Part shown: piece by piece, positions 53,324 to 63,003 of the stretch
Numbering within the stretch: the stretch's first letter is position 1
How the letters are laid out: each line of letters begins with the position of its first letter
NCBI GenBank assembly: GCA_900472605.1
Contig: UCJD01000023.1
Coordinates: forward strand, 124,001 to 188,000
Origin: Hyphomicrobiales bacterium
Lineage (GTDB): Bacteria > Pseudomonadota > Alphaproteobacteria > Rhizobiales > Rhizobiaceae
Direction of reading: 5' to 3'
DNA: 64,000 bases
Translations under genes and position numbers: made by a program
The notes under the pieces: generated by a model
Seen by the model: only the letters and a program-made list of their open reading frames with translations
The model's database searches: none
Told to the model about the DNA's origin: nothing

Positions 53324-54607
53324 TCAGGCCGCGTCCAGAGCCTGGGTCAGGTCGGCAACGAGATCGTCTGGATGCTCGATGCCGATCGACAGGCGGATGG
53401 TGGAATCCAGAACGCCGATCCTTTGACGTACATCGGCAGGAACGCCGGAATGCGTCATCGTGGCCGGATGGCTGGCGAGCGATTCCGTGCCGCCAAGGCT
53501 GACGGCGAGCTTGAATATCTGCAGCGCGTTCAGGAATTTGAACGAGGCCGGCTGGCCGCCTTCGATGTCGAAGGAGAAGGTCGATCCGGCCCCGGTGCAT
53601 TGCGCGGCGAAGGTGCGGCCGAGCGGCGACGACGGCTCGTGATACGGAAGATAGTGGATCTTCTTGACCTTCGGATGCGCGTGCAGGAAATCGGCCACCG
53701 CAAGCGCGTTGTTGTTGGCGCGCTCCATGCGGATCTGCAGCGTTTCCAGCGAACGGCCGAGCATCCAGCAGGAATGCGGATCAAGCTGCGTGCCGATCGC
53801 GCCTCTCAGTGCCTTGACCTGCTTCATCACAGCCTTGCTGCCGAGTGCGGCACCGGCGATCAGGTCGGAGTGCCCGCCCACATATTTGGTCAGCGAGTAG
53901 AGCGAGATATCGGCGCCGTGCTCGATCGGGCGCTGGAAGACAGGGCCGAGCAGCGTGTTGTCGCAGGCGACGATCGGCGTGTGACCCTGCTTCTTGCCGA
54001 TCTCATCGGCAATGCGACGCATCATCGCCACATCGACCAAGCTGTTGGTCGGGTTGGCCGGGGTTTCCACGAGGATCATCGACACCCGGCCCTTGGCCAT
54101 CGCCTGTTCGGCCGCCGCCCGCACCGAGTTCTCGTCGACGCCATCGGCGAAGCCAACGGCGGCGACGCCGAGATTGAGAAAGGTCTTGGCGAGCAGCGTT
54201 TCCGTCCCGCCATCGAGCGGCTGCGAGTGCAGCACCGCATCACCCGGGCGCACGAAGGCGAGCAGCGTCGTGGCGATGGCGGACATGCCCGACGAGAAAA
54301 GTACGCAGCTTTCCGTGCGCTCGTAGACGGCGAGGCGATCCTCGACGATCTCGCTGTTTGGGTGATTGAAGCGCGAATAGACGAGGCCTGCCCCCTGCCC
54401 GGCCGGCGGCTCGCGGCGACCGGAGACGTAATCGAAGAAATCGCGGCCATCCTCGGCGGATTTGAACACGAAGGTCGAGGTCAGGAACACCGGCGGCTTG
54501 ACCGCGCCCTCGGACAATTCGGGATCGTAGCCGTAGTTCAGCATCTGGGTTTCGGGATGCAGGGCGTGATTGCCGATATGGGTCTTGGAGGGATGCGGCG
54601 CGGTCAT
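53324..54607 (-). CDS. Cys/Met metabolism PLP enzyme (cystathionine gamma-synthase family or methionine gamma-lyase)
   Basis: A 427-residue fold-type I PLP enzyme. The cofactor Lys is in [38 protein letters not shown] and [13 protein letters not shown] are typical. It cleaves or makes C-S bonds of Met/Cys compounds. An Lrp-family regulator gene lies divergently, like the mdeA-mdeR pair of pseudomonads, so a methionine gamma-lyase role is plausible but unproven. GGAGACGACC precedes ATG 54607. Confidence 0.88.
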   Translation of the reverse strand: MTAPHPSKTHIGNHALHPETQMLNYGYDPELSEGAVKPPVFLTSTFVFKSAEDGRDFFDYVSGRREPPAGQGAGLVYSRFNHPNSEIVEDRLAVYERTESCVLFSSGMSAIATTLLAFVRPGDAVLHSQPLDGGTETLLAKTFLNLGVAAVGFADGVDENSVRAAAEQAMAKGRVSMILVETPANPTNSLVDVAMMRRIADEIGKKQGHTPIVACDNTLLGPVFQRPIEHGADISLYSLTKYVGGHSDLIAGAALGSKAVMKQVKALRGAIGTQLDPHSCWMLGRSLETLQIRMERANNNALAVADFLHAHPKVKKIHYLPYHEPSSPLGRTFAAQCTGAGSTFSFDIEGGQPASFKFLNALQIFKLAVSLGGTESLASHPATMTHSGVPADVRQRIGVLDSTIRLSIGIEHPDDLVADLTQALDAA

Positions 54608-54693
54608 GGTCGTCTCCTGCTTCAAAGATGGATTGATGACGGCAAATTATATCGAAATGCGCTTGATGTTATTGCTATTTGGAGCGCTGCTGC

Positions 54694-54711
54694 GATGTTG
54701 GAAGCAACATC
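54694..54711. promoter_or_regulatory. Inverted repeat in the divergent lyase/lrp gap
   Basis: GATGTTG-GAAG-CAACATC, a perfect seven-base inverted repeat with four bases between, 23 bases before the lrp start. Lrp/AsnC proteins bind such sites. Autoregulation and control of the divergent lyase is inference. Confidence 0.5.
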
Positions 54712-54733
54712 ATGCGAGAGTGAGGGATATTTC

Positions 54734-55189
54734 GTGCAGAAAGTTGCGGATGAGATGGACCGGCGGATCTTGAAGGAGCTGACCGGCGATGCGCGGCTTG
54801 CCAACAACGAACTCGCCGAGCGCGTCGGCCTTTCCGCCTCGGCCTGCCTGCGTCGCTTGCGGCGGCTGGAGGAGGCCGAGATCATCCAGGGATATACCGC
54901 GCTGATCGATCCCGCCGTCAACGGCTGGACGATGACGGCGCTCGCCTCGATCCGCCTCAGCCGCCAGCACGAGGACGAGATTCAGATGTTCGAGAATGCC
55001 GTGCGCGAGTGGGACGAGGTGCTGGAGTGTCATCTTGTCACCGGATCGCGCGACTACGTGCTGAAGGTGATGAGCTCGGGGCTAGAAGATTACGAGCGCT
55101 TCATCAAGGAAAAGATCGCGCGGCTGAAATGCGTCGACACGATCGAGACGAGCTTCGTGATGAACACAATCAAGGCGCGCCGGATCTAG
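54734..55189 (+). CDS. Lrp/AsnC-family regulator
   Basis: A 151-residue protein, the usual Lrp length. The helix-turn-helix is RILKELTGDARLANNELAER then VGLSASACLRRLRRLEEAEI; the C-terminal RAM domain ends with FVMNTIKARRI. GTG 54734 is chosen because GAGGGATATTTC precedes it; ATG 54755 is an alternative. Divergent from the PLP enzyme. Confidence 0.9.
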   Translation: MQKVADEMDRRILKELTGDARLANNELAERVGLSASACLRRLRRLEEAEIIQGYTALIDPAVNGWTMTALASIRLSRQHEDEIQMFENAVREWDEVLECHLVTGSRDYVLKVMSSGLEDYERFIKEKIARLKCVDTIETSFVMNTIKARRI

Positions 55190-55561
55190 CGCTTAGCGTC
55201 TTCCCAGCTGTCGGTCGGCACCTTGCGACGGTGGCGGTATAGGCCTGAACCGGCTTGTACATTAGAAGGTCGATTTCGGCACGATATCCGCCTCGACAGC
55301 CACAAAAGTTAAAAAATCGCCACACCGGTTAACGGGTTCTTTACCACGTTCCATGAAAGGTGACGGTTGAGCATTGGTGTCCTGCATTCCTTCTTTCAAG
55401 TCTCGCGTTTTATGGGATGCGCACCACACGTACAGCTTGAGGAAAGCCTAATTGATTATCCTCTCATGGACGATGCTCTCTGATCCGCATTCGTGGCGGC
55501 TCTGACGGAAAAGCCAATGATCGGCCCTGACGAGGGTGCGAACAGACAAGCGAGCAAGAAG
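55190..55561. other. Leader region of podJ
   Basis: About 370 bases without a gene. It contains TTAAC/TTACC-type elements around 55330-55345 that resemble but do not match a CtrA box (TTAA-N7-TTAA). No terminator or tRNA seen. Confidence 0.35.
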
Positions 55562-58500
55562 ATGAACGGATCGCGATCACATTCTCCCCGGCCTTCCGAC
55601 AGGGCGTCGCTCGACGCGCTGAACCGCACGATCGAGGGATTGGAAGCACGGATCGAAGGCCTGATCGGCAGTGGGGTGCGCGAGCAGCGCAATCATCCGC
55701 CGGCGCCCGAACGCGAACCTGCCCCCGCTGCTTACGCGCCGCGTGCGCCCTACGCCACCGCAGAGCCGCGTCCGGATCCGCTCGCCGAGATCCGCCAGCG
55801 CCAGCGCATGCTCGACGCCAGCCGCGAGCGTGCCGCGCGCGAAACCACCCCTTACGCACCCCGCGAACAGGCGACGGCCTATGCGGCCCAGCCGGCTCCC
55901 GCGCACACAGCGGCGCCGCAGCCACGCGCGCCCGTTCAGCAGCCGCAGCCGCGTGCGACCGTTCAGGCGCCGGCCGCCAATCCGCGCGGTCCCGAAGACG
56001 CGATGACGGAGATCGCCGAGGCGCTCGTCAGCCTGCGCCAGGATCTGAAGCGCGATATCTCCGAGGGTGTCGCCCGGGAAATGGATGCCCTGCGCGGCGA
56101 ACTGCGCGAGATAAAGGCGACGGCCGCCGATCGACCCTTTGCCGAGGATATTCATGCCGACATGAGCCGGCTTGCCGACAGCATCAACCATCTGGCCGCT
56201 CGCTCCGAAACATCCGAGGCCCACGGCCTGCGCGGTGAGTTCGAAGACCTGCGCTCGCTGATGGATGGGCTGGCGCGAGAGGATTCGCTGCGCCACATGG
56301 ACCAGCGCTGGGACGGCTTCGAAAACCAGCTGCACGCGCTCGACACATCGGGCCTGCAGGAAGAGCTGGTGGCGCTCGCCTACCGCCTCGACGACATCAA
56401 GCGCCATATCGGCGGCATGGGCGAGAGCCCGGCCGTCAAGGCGCTCGAGGACAAGCTCATCTCCATCGCAACGGCGATGGAGCAGTTCGGCAGCATGATC
56501 CAGCCGCACGATCGGGCGATGTCCGAGCAGTTCGCGTCGATGGACAGCCGTCTCGACGAAATCAGCCGCGCGATCGCCGCGACCGGCCGCGCCGCGACAT
56601 CGGGCGACCCGGCTGCCATGCACCGCCTCGAGGGACGGTTGACCGGTCTTGCCGACCAGATCGAGCTGATGGGCCAGAGCGTGGCAAGCCGCGCGAACCC
56701 GGCAGATGGGCTCGCCGAACGGCTCGAAGCACTGACAGCCCGCGTCGAGGAGGTCGCCAATGCCGAGGCCACGTCCCGCCTCGACGAGCGGCTCGAACAT
56801 CTGGCCTTCCTGCTCGAAAAGAGCCAGCGGGCCGCGCCGCAGCCGGAACTGACCGGCGCACTTGCCGATATCTCGCGCAAGATCGACGCGCTGGAGAATG
56901 GCGCCGTCAACGACGCGCTGGCGCAGCGCCTCGATTATCTCGCTCGCCGCATCGACGAGATGGAATCCCAGCCGCAGCAGGCGATCCAGCCCCCTGTCGA
57001 TGACGCCGCCTTCCTGCGGATCGAGGACCGGCTGAGCGATATCGCCGCCCGTCTCGACGAGAGCTCGGCAGCACCCGCGACCGACGTGAACGCACTGCGC
57101 AATCTGGAAGACCAGATCGCCAATCTTTCCGCTCTGATGAGCGAGCCGCGCCCGAGCACCGAGATCGCCATCGATTTCGACCGCCGCATGGGCGCGATCG
57201 AAGACTATATGGCGACCAGCGACGAATATATCGTCGAAGCGGCCCGCCAAGCCGCCGAAGCGGTTGTCGAGGCTTATTCGCGCAACGGCGCCCTGCAGGG
57301 CGGTGGTGCCGGCGTCGATATGTCGGCGCTCAACGCGCTGGCTGCCGATCTCCGCCATCTCGAGGACCTGAGCCGCAGCGGCGAGGAGCGCACGCACAAG
57401 ACCTTCCAGGCGCTGCATGAGACGCTGGTGCACATCGCCGACCGGCTCGACGACATGGAAAACCGCACGGCTCGTCCGCCGGCACGCATGCCGACCGCCG
57501 ACGTCGATTTCAACGTCGACCCATACGCGATGACGCAGGCTGGTACCGAGGAGGCTGAGAAGCCCGCGGTGTTCGGCACGCGTGTGCCGGAAGCCGTGCG
57601 CAAGGCCGAGACCGCGCCCGAGCCGGCCGCACCCACGATGGCCGCATCTGAAACCAGCGCCATTGCCATCGAGGCTGCCAGCAAGCCCGCAGCAGCGGCC
57701 AAGGGAAGCCTGCTCGTCAGCCTCGGCAAGCGCCTGCTGCCTTCGAAGAAGGCCAAGACCGGCGAACGCGCCGTCATCGACCCCGCTCCGTCCATCGACC
57801 CTGTCGACGTGATGCCGCCGGAAGCCGCTAACGAGCCGCTGGAGCCTGGCTCCGGGGCGCCCGATGTCAAGAAGATCCTGGAGCGTGTGCGCGCCAGCCA
57901 GAATGCGGCCCGCGCCAATCCGAAGCCGGCAAGCGATACGGATCGCGCCGACTATATCGCGGCTGCCCGCCGCGCCGCGCAGGCGGCGGCCCTTGAAGTC
58001 GATCCCAGCGGCAAGGCTGGATCGGTGAAGGGCGAGAAGAAGGCGAAGATCAAGGACGCGGCAAAGGAATCCGGCAAGGGCAGCGCGTTCTCGCGCTTCC
58101 GCCGTCCTATCCTGCTTGCCGTCGGCGCCGTGCTTTTGGCGATCATGGCGTTCCCGCTGGCCCGCACGCTGACCTCAGGCGCGCCCGCGCCGACCGCTGA
58201 AGTGGCAGCGATCACCGACGGGCAGAACGCAACGCTGCCCGCCGACAGCGAAACCGCGCCCGATACGTCCGCACCAGTCGCAGCAGCGCCCGAGGCACCC
58301 GCTGTCTCGACGCCGGCCTCGCCGGTAACGGCCAATGTCGCACCGGCGGCAACGGAGCCGGCCGCACCCGAGCGGCTGACCGAAGCTGCACCGCTTGGCG
58401 GAAACGGCACGCTCGCACCTTCGGGCGCACCGCAGGATACGTCCGCCTTCACCGCCAACAACGCGGCTCCGGCGGCAGCCGAGACGGCTCCGGCCGCAGC

Positions 58501-59386
58501 GGCACCTCAGATTGCCGTCCCCGACACGATCCAGCCGAAGTCGCTTGCGGATGCCGCAAAGTCCGGCGATGCTCTGGCACTGTTTGAAATCGGCGCGCGC
58601 TACAGCGATGGCCGCGCGGGCGTAACCGCGGATCCGAGCCAGGCGCTGAACTGGTACCAGATGGCCGCCGACAAGGGCTTCGCGCCGGCGCAATACCGCC
58701 TCGGCAGCATGTACGAGAAGGGCACCGGCGTTGCCCGCGACGCCAATAAGGCCAAGCAGTTCTACGAGCAGGCGGCGAACCAGGGCAACGCGAACGCGAT
58801 GCACAATCTGGCTGTCCTCTACGCCTCTGGCGCATTGGGGCAGCAGGATTATTCGGCTGCGGCCAACTGGTTCACCAAGGCCGCAAACCTCGGCATCACC
58901 GACAGCCAGTTCAACCTGGCGATCCTGTGCGCCCGCGGCAACGGCGTGCCGCAGGACCTGACGGAATCCTACAAGTGGTTCGCGATCGCGGCCAAGGGCG
59001 GCGACAAGGACGCTTCACAGAAGCGCGACGAAGTGGCCAATGCCATGAAGCCGGACCAGCTGGAGAAGGCCCGCGCCAAGGCGGATCTCTGGAAGGCGGA
59101 GCCACTCGACAACAAGTCGAACGGCATCGAGGTTCCGGATGAATGGGCCGGCACGGCGACCAAGACTTCCAGCGTCGACATGAAGCGGGCGATCCGCAAC
59201 ATCCAGGCGATCCTGAACAATAACGGCTTCGACGCCGGCCAGCCGGACGGCGAACTGGGAACCAAGACCGTTGCCGCGATCAAGAGCTTCCAGAAGTCGA
59301 TCGGCCAGGAGCCGAGCGGCAAGATCAACGACGCGACCGTCAAGGCCCTCTTGGAACGCAACAAGGCGCCATCCACAAAGGCCTGA
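55562..59386 (+). CDS. podJ: PodJ-like polar localization factor with Sel1 repeats
   Basis: A 1274-residue protein from ATG 55562 (MNGSRSHSPRPSDRASLDAL). Residues 1-700 are a long charged coiled-coil region (repeated LDE..L heptads). One membrane helix lies near 848-868 (RRPILLAVGAVLLAIMAF). Sel1 repeats follow (about 1000-1160; ADKGFAPAQYRLGSMYEKGT, ANQGNANAMHNLAVLYASG), then a C-terminal peptidoglycan-binding domain. This is the architecture of PodJ, which marks a cell pole. A GTG at 55493 would add 23 residues. Ends in a perfect terminator. Confidence 0.85.
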   Translation: MNGSRSHSPRPSDRASLDALNRTIEGLEARIEGLIGSGVREQRNHPPAPEREPAPAAYAPRAPYATAEPRPDPLAEIRQRQRMLDASRERAARETTPYAPREQATAYAAQPAPAHTAAPQPRAPVQQPQPRATVQAPAANPRGPEDAMTEIAEALVSLRQDLKRDISEGVAREMDALRGELREIKATAADRPFAEDIHADMSRLADSINHLAARSETSEAHGLRGEFEDLRSLMDGLAREDSLRHMDQRWDGFENQLHALDTSGLQEELVALAYRLDDIKRHIGGMGESPAVKALEDKLISIATAMEQFGSMIQPHDRAMSEQFASMDSRLDEISRAIAATGRAATSGDPAAMHRLEGRLTGLADQIELMGQSVASRANPADGLAERLEALTARVEEVANAEATSRLDERLEHLAFLLEKSQRAAPQPELTGALADISRKIDALENGAVNDALAQRLDYLARRIDEMESQPQQAIQPPVDDAAFLRIEDRLSDIAARLDESSAAPATDVNALRNLEDQIANLSALMSEPRPSTEIAIDFDRRMGAIEDYMATSDEYIVEAARQAAEAVVEAYSRNGALQGGGAGVDMSALNALAADLRHLEDLSRSGEERTHKTFQALHETLVHIADRLDDMENRTARPPARMPTADVDFNVDPYAMTQAGTEEAEKPAVFGTRVPEAVRKAETAPEPAAPTMAASETSAIAIEAASKPAAAAKGSLLVSLGKRLLPSKKAKTGERAVIDPAPSIDPVDVMPPEAANEPLEPGSGAPDVKKILERVRASQNAARANPKPASDTDRADYIAAARRAAQAAALEVDPSGKAGSVKGEKKAKIKDAAKESGKGSAFSRFRRPILLAVGAVLLAIMAFPLARTLTSGAPAPTAEVAAITDGQNATLPADSETAPDTSAPVAAAPEAPAVSTPASPVTANVAPAATEPAAPERLTEAAPLGGNGTLAPSGAPQDTSAFTANNAAPAAAETAPAAAAPQIAVPDTIQPKSLADAAKSGDALALFEIGARYSDGRAGVTADPSQALNWYQMAADKGFAPAQYRLGSMYEKGTGVARDANKAKQFYEQAANQGNANAMHNLAVLYASGALGQQDYSAAANWFTKAANLGITDSQFNLAILCARGNGVPQDLTESYKWFAIAAKGGDKDASQKRDEVANAMKPDQLEKARAKADLWKAEPLDNKSNGIEVPDEWAGTATKTSSVDMKRAIRNIQAILNNNGFDAGQPDGELGTKTVAAIKSFQKSIGQEPSGKINDATVKALLERNKAPSTKA

Positions 59387-59407
59387 TCGATCAAGCGCTC
59401 ATATGAG

Positions 59408-59445
59408 ATCCCCCGCAAACCGGTGTCTGCGGGGGATTTTTGTTT
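59408..59445 (+). terminator. Terminator after podJ
   Basis: A perfect ten-base stem (59408-59417 with 59428-59437) with ten-base loop and TTTTGTTT tail. Confidence 0.88.
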
Positions 59446-59597
59446 GATGAAAGCGATGGTTGCCGGCGCCCTGCCCCGAAGCGCGGTCAGTCCGGCATAC
59501 CTGGCGGGCCATGTAACATTCACGCGGAACAATCGGCATCCACCTGAATTTACGCGAAAGGCGCGGATCTTTTGCCGAAGCTGGCCGACAGCACTTG

Positions 59598-59651
59598 ATC
59601 CCTTGCCGACCGATCATTTAAGCCGGGAGAGGCTTCGGGCAGCGTAGGGAT
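59598..59651 (+). promoter_or_regulatory. Structured leader of the TerC-family gene
   Basis: Three nested stems: ATCCCT (59598-59603) with AGGGAT (59646-59651), TGCC (59604-59607) with GGCA (59638-59641), and AAGCC (59620-59624) with GGCTT (59631-59635) closing a GGGAGA loop. The AGGG of the outer stem is the likely ribosome site. The core of the known yybP-ykoY manganese riboswitch is not seen, so this is not a proven riboswitch. Confidence 0.45.
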
Positions 59652-59661
59652 TTGTCGCATC

Positions 59662-60291
59662 ATGGAAATATTCACATCCGCCGGCTTGCTGGCGCTTCTG
59701 CAGGTCATTGTCATCGACCTGGTTCTGGCCGGCGACAATGCCGTCGTCATCGGGCTCGCGGCTGCGGGCCTTGCTCCCGATCAGCGCAAGAAGGCCATTC
59801 TGGTCGGCATTCTGGCCGCCACCGTGCTGCGCATCGCGCTCGCCAGCGTCACCGTGCAATTGCTCGAGATCATCGGCCTGCTGCTCGCGGGTGGTATTCT
59901 GCTGCTCTGGGTTTGCTGGAAGATGTGGCGGGAAATCCGCGCCAATAGCGCCCAGGACGGCGACGGCGAGCATGCCGAAGGCGTTCAGGCGCCGCGCAAG
60001 ACCTTCTTCCAGGCAGCGACGCAGATCGTCATTGCCGACGTCTCGATGTCGCTCGACAACGTGCTTGCAGTCGCCGGTGCCGCTCGCGAACATCCAACCG
60101 TGCTGGTCATCGGCCTGATCCTGTCGATCGCGATGATGGGTATTGCCGCGAACTTCATCGCGCGCCTGCTCAACCGCTATCACTGGATCGCCTATATCGG
60201 CCTGGCGATCATCGTCTATGTCGCCCTGCACATGATCTATCGCGGCGGCCTGGAGGTCTGGCCGCACGTTGCAGCCGCAACCGGCGGCTGA
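59662..60291 (+). CDS. TerC/YjbE-family integral membrane protein
   Basis: A 209-residue, seven-helix protein. The two TerC signatures are present: LVLAGDNAVVIGLAAAG in helix 1-2 and IVIADVSMSLDNVLAVAGAA in helix 4, with Asp/Asn residues that are thought to bind metal. Relatives export manganese in several bacteria. Its upstream leader is structured. Confidence 0.9.
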   Translation: MEIFTSAGLLALLQVIVIDLVLAGDNAVVIGLAAAGLAPDQRKKAILVGILAATVLRIALASVTVQLLEIIGLLLAGGILLLWVCWKMWREIRANSAQDGDGEHAEGVQAPRKTFFQAATQIVIADVSMSLDNVLAVAGAAREHPTVLVIGLILSIAMMGIAANFIARLLNRYHWIAYIGLAIIVYVALHMIYRGGLEVWPHVAAATGG

Positions 60292-60316
60292 CCTCGAACA
60301 ATCGTGAGCGGCCCCG

Positions 60317-60919
60317 TCAGGGGCCGTTGACGAGCTTCAGGATGAGCACCTGCACGTTGCCACCGTCGCTCATCTCCACCCGGTCGAAATCGCGACCGCG
60401 CTGGCGCTGCCTGCCGGATATCTCGCCGAGGCGCTCGGTGAGATTGGCGCGGATCTTGCGGCAGTCGGGATCGTCGGGCGCGGAAAAGCCGAGGCTCAAC
60501 GTCTCGATCTCGTGCACCATGTCGATAATGGTGTCGCCATGCACCCGCTCATGCTTGCGGATCGCCTCGATGAAGCTGTTCCAGCTGGCCTGAACCGATG
60601 GCGAGAGCTTGGAGGACGGCTTGGGCAGCGTGTAGACGATCGTCAGCTTCGGCTTGGCGACCGTCAACATGCAGGCATTGTCCGGCTGCCGTTCATATTT
60701 GCGCGTCCATGTCAGCTTGAACGTGGTGTGGGCGATCACCCGCGACTGGCCGCCGACCTCGGGGCCGCGCTGGCCGATCGAATTGTAGAGTTCAGCGCCG
60801 GTGGTGCCCGATATGGCGTAGTTGCGCACCTCCTCGGCCGGCTTCCACTGCGCTAGCGCCATGGCGGGCATCGACGCGATCAGCGCCCCCAGCATCACCT
60901 TTCGAACATTCGATCTCAT
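60317..60919 (-). CDS. DUF922 secreted protein with HExxH motif
   Basis: A 200-residue protein with a signal peptide (MRSNVRKVMLGALIASMPAM then ALA-Q) and the motif KHERVHGD (His123, Glu124, His127), the HExxH zinc motif of peptidases. DUF922 members are predicted periplasmic zinc-dependent proteases. GAAGGCCGAG lies before ATG 60919. Convergent with the TerC gene, 25 bases between stops. Confidence 0.82.
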   Translation of the reverse strand: MRSNVRKVMLGALIASMPAMALAQWKPAEEVRNYAISGTTGAELYNSIGQRGPEVGGQSRVIAHTTFKLTWTRKYERQPDNACMLTVAKPKLTIVYTLPKPSSKLSPSVQASWNSFIEAIRKHERVHGDTIIDMVHEIETLSLGFSAPDDPDCRKIRANLTERLGEISGRQRQRGRDFDRVEMSDGGNVQVLILKLVNGP

Positions 60920-61068
60920 CTCGGCCTTCAACCTTGCTTCGACAGCGCCAACCTATGAAGCCGGCACGCGCCATTCAATCGTATGGGCGAGACTTTCGTC
61001 GATCCGCGCCGGGCATGGCCGCTTCCGTTGACGAGTGTGCCGCGATTGTCACAAAACCTGAAAAAAGC

Positions 61069-61080
61069 CTGATTAATCAG
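61069..61080. promoter_or_regulatory. Perfect 12-base palindrome upstream of tauE
   Basis: CTGATTAATCAG is its own reverse complement. It lies about 137 bases before the TauE start in a gap of about 285 bases. It could be an operator; the binding protein is unknown. Confidence 0.4.
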
Positions 61081-61216
61081 AATTCTTCGCGTAATGAGGC
61101 GCCGCGGTGTCGCTGATCGAAAGCCTATCGCAACGATTTGCGGTTACGGTTCCTCATTCGCATAACATGTGGGGAAGGCAACGGCCCGTCGGGTCGTCCG
61201 CAAATCGGGGTCGGCT

Positions 61217-62137
61217 GTGACAATCTATCTGCCCATCGCAGAATTGTCGGTGAACATTTTCATCATCCTCGGCATGGGTGCGGCCGTCGGCTTCCTGTCC
61301 GGCATGTTCGGCGTGGGCGGCGGCTTTCTCATCACGCCGCTCCTGATCTTCTACAACATTCCACCCGTCGTCGCCGTCGCCACAGGCGCCAACCAGGTGG
61401 TAGCCTCGTCGATCTCGGGGGCGCTGACCCACTTCAGGCGCGGGACGCTGGATGTGAAGCTCGGCTCGGTGCTATTGGTGGGCGGTCTCGCGGGCGCTAC
61501 CGTGGGCATATGGGTGTTTTCGCTGCTGCGCCGGCTCGGCCAGCTCGATCTGATCATTTCCTTGATGTACGTGCTCTTCCTCGGAACGGTCGGCGGACTG
61601 ATGCTGCTCGAAAGTGTGCGGGCGATGCGCCGGGCCTCGAAGAATATTCCGGCGGCGCCGCGCCGGCCGGGCCATCATCACTGGGTGCATCGGCTGCCGC
61701 TGAAGATGCGCTTCAAGAAATCGAAGATCTTTCTCAGCGTCATCCCGATCGTGGCACTCGGCTTCGGCATCGGCATCCTGACGTCTGTCATGGGCGTCGG
61801 CGGCGGCTTCATCATGGTGCCGGCGATGATCTATCTGCTGCGCATCCCAACCAACGTCGTCGTCGGGACGTCGCTGTTCCAGATCATCTTCGTCACCGCC
61901 TATACGACCGTCGTACAGGCCGCGACCAACTTCTCGGTCGATATCGTGCTGGCCTTCATCCTGATGATTGCGGGTGTCATCGGCGCGCAATATGGCGTTC
62001 GCGTCGGGCAGAAGCTGCGCGGCGAACAGCTGCGCGCGCTGCTTGGACTGCTGGTTCTCGCCGTCGGCCTTCGCCTTGCCGTGGCACTGGTCGTCACGCC
62101 AAGCGATATCTATTCCGTCGTGATGGGTGCCAACTGA
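61217..62137 (+). CDS. TauE/SafE-family sulfite exporter-like permease
   Basis: A 306-residue membrane protein with the internal duplication of TauE/SafE: FGVGGGFLITPLLIFYNIPP and MGVGGGFIMVPAMIYLLRIP. It probably exports an organic acid or sulfur anion. The GTG at 61217 follows GGGG six bases before; the upstream ATG at 61169 adds an unlikely leader. The stop overlaps the next start (TGATG). Confidence 0.85.
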   Translation: MTIYLPIAELSVNIFIILGMGAAVGFLSGMFGVGGGFLITPLLIFYNIPPVVAVATGANQVVASSISGALTHFRRGTLDVKLGSVLLVGGLAGATVGIWVFSLLRRLGQLDLIISLMYVLFLGTVGGLMLLESVRAMRRASKNIPAAPRRPGHHHWVHRLPLKMRFKKSKIFLSVIPIVALGFGIGILTSVMGVGGGFIMVPAMIYLLRIPTNVVVGTSLFQIIFVTAYTTVVQAATNFSVDIVLAFILMIAGVIGAQYGVRVGQKLRGEQLRALLGLLVLAVGLRLAVALVVTPSDIYSVVMGAN

Positions 62138-62943
62138 TGCGTCACCTGTTGCGTAGCCTGCTTGTCTCCCTGATGCTGCTGCCAACGGTGGCAGGCGCGC
62201 AGATGCTGCTGCCGGGACAGACCCCGCAGCCCGTTGCCGAAGGGCTGGAGATCGGCACCTCCACCAGCGAGATTGCCATCACCTCCGACTTTCACGGCGC
62301 CGATCTGACGATCTTCGGAGCCGTGACCAATACCGACAGCCTGCTGCTCGCAATCGGCCAATATGATGTGGTCGTGGTGCTGGAAGGCCCGCGCGACAAC
62401 GCGACCGTGCGCAAGAAGCAGCGCGTGTTCGGGATCTGGATCAACACGCAGTCGATGACCTTCGAGACCGTGCCGCACTCGTACTCGATGTCGAGCTCGC
62501 GCATGCTCGACGACGTGACGACGCCGCTCGATCTGACCGATCGCGGCATCGGAATCGACCATATTCCGCTGACGCCGATGGGCTTTCTCGGCAATGCCAG
62601 CAATGTCGGTGAGTTCCGTGACGCCTATCGCCGGCTGCAGGAGCGCAGCGGCCTTTACGTTCGCGATCCGAGCGGCGTGCGCTTCGTCAGCTCCAACCTG
62701 TTCAAGGCCAGCCTGCGGCTGCCCGCCAACATCCCGAACGGCGTGCATACCGTGCGCGCCTACCTGTTCAAGAGCGGCAAGTTCGTGACCGAGAAATCCG
62801 CGCCCTTGCGGGTCATCAAGACCGGCATCGAACAGACGATCACCGATGCCGCGCACGAGCAGCCCATCATCTACGGCCTGTTTGCCGTGTTCCTTGCCGT
62901 CGTCACCGGCTGGGGCGCCAGCGTCGTGTTCCGCAAGGAGTGA
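62137..62943 (+). CDS. TIGR02186 family protein
   Basis: A 268-residue envelope protein with an N-terminal signal peptide (LLRSLLVSLMLLPTVAGAQ) and one C-terminal helix (IIYGLFAVFLAVVTGWGASV). The periplasmic part (TSDFHGADLTIFGAVTN, VVLEGPRDNATVRKK, FGIWINTQSMTFE) matches TIGR02186, usually found with a TauE-like permease. Overlap by TGATG suggests a joint complex. Confidence 0.88.
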   Translation: MRHLLRSLLVSLMLLPTVAGAQMLLPGQTPQPVAEGLEIGTSTSEIAITSDFHGADLTIFGAVTNTDSLLLAIGQYDVVVVLEGPRDNATVRKKQRVFGIWINTQSMTFETVPHSYSMSSSRMLDDVTTPLDLTDRGIGIDHIPLTPMGFLGNASNVGEFRDAYRRLQERSGLYVRDPSGVRFVSSNLFKASLRLPANIPNGVHTVRAYLFKSGKFVTEKSAPLRVIKTGIEQTITDAAHEQPIIYGLFAVFLAVVTGWGASVVFRKE

Positions 62944-63003
62944 TCGATTGCCGATCGCAATCGGTTTTCCATATCGCAATGAGCCAACCGTGGGAGTGAG
63001 AAC

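Noticed and set aside
55330..55345. CtrA box before podJ
   Set aside because: Spacing between TTAA-type half sites is off by one, and one half is degenerate.
59598..59651. Known yybP-ykoY manganese riboswitch
   Set aside because: The conserved loop sequences of that family could not be found; kept only as a structured leader.
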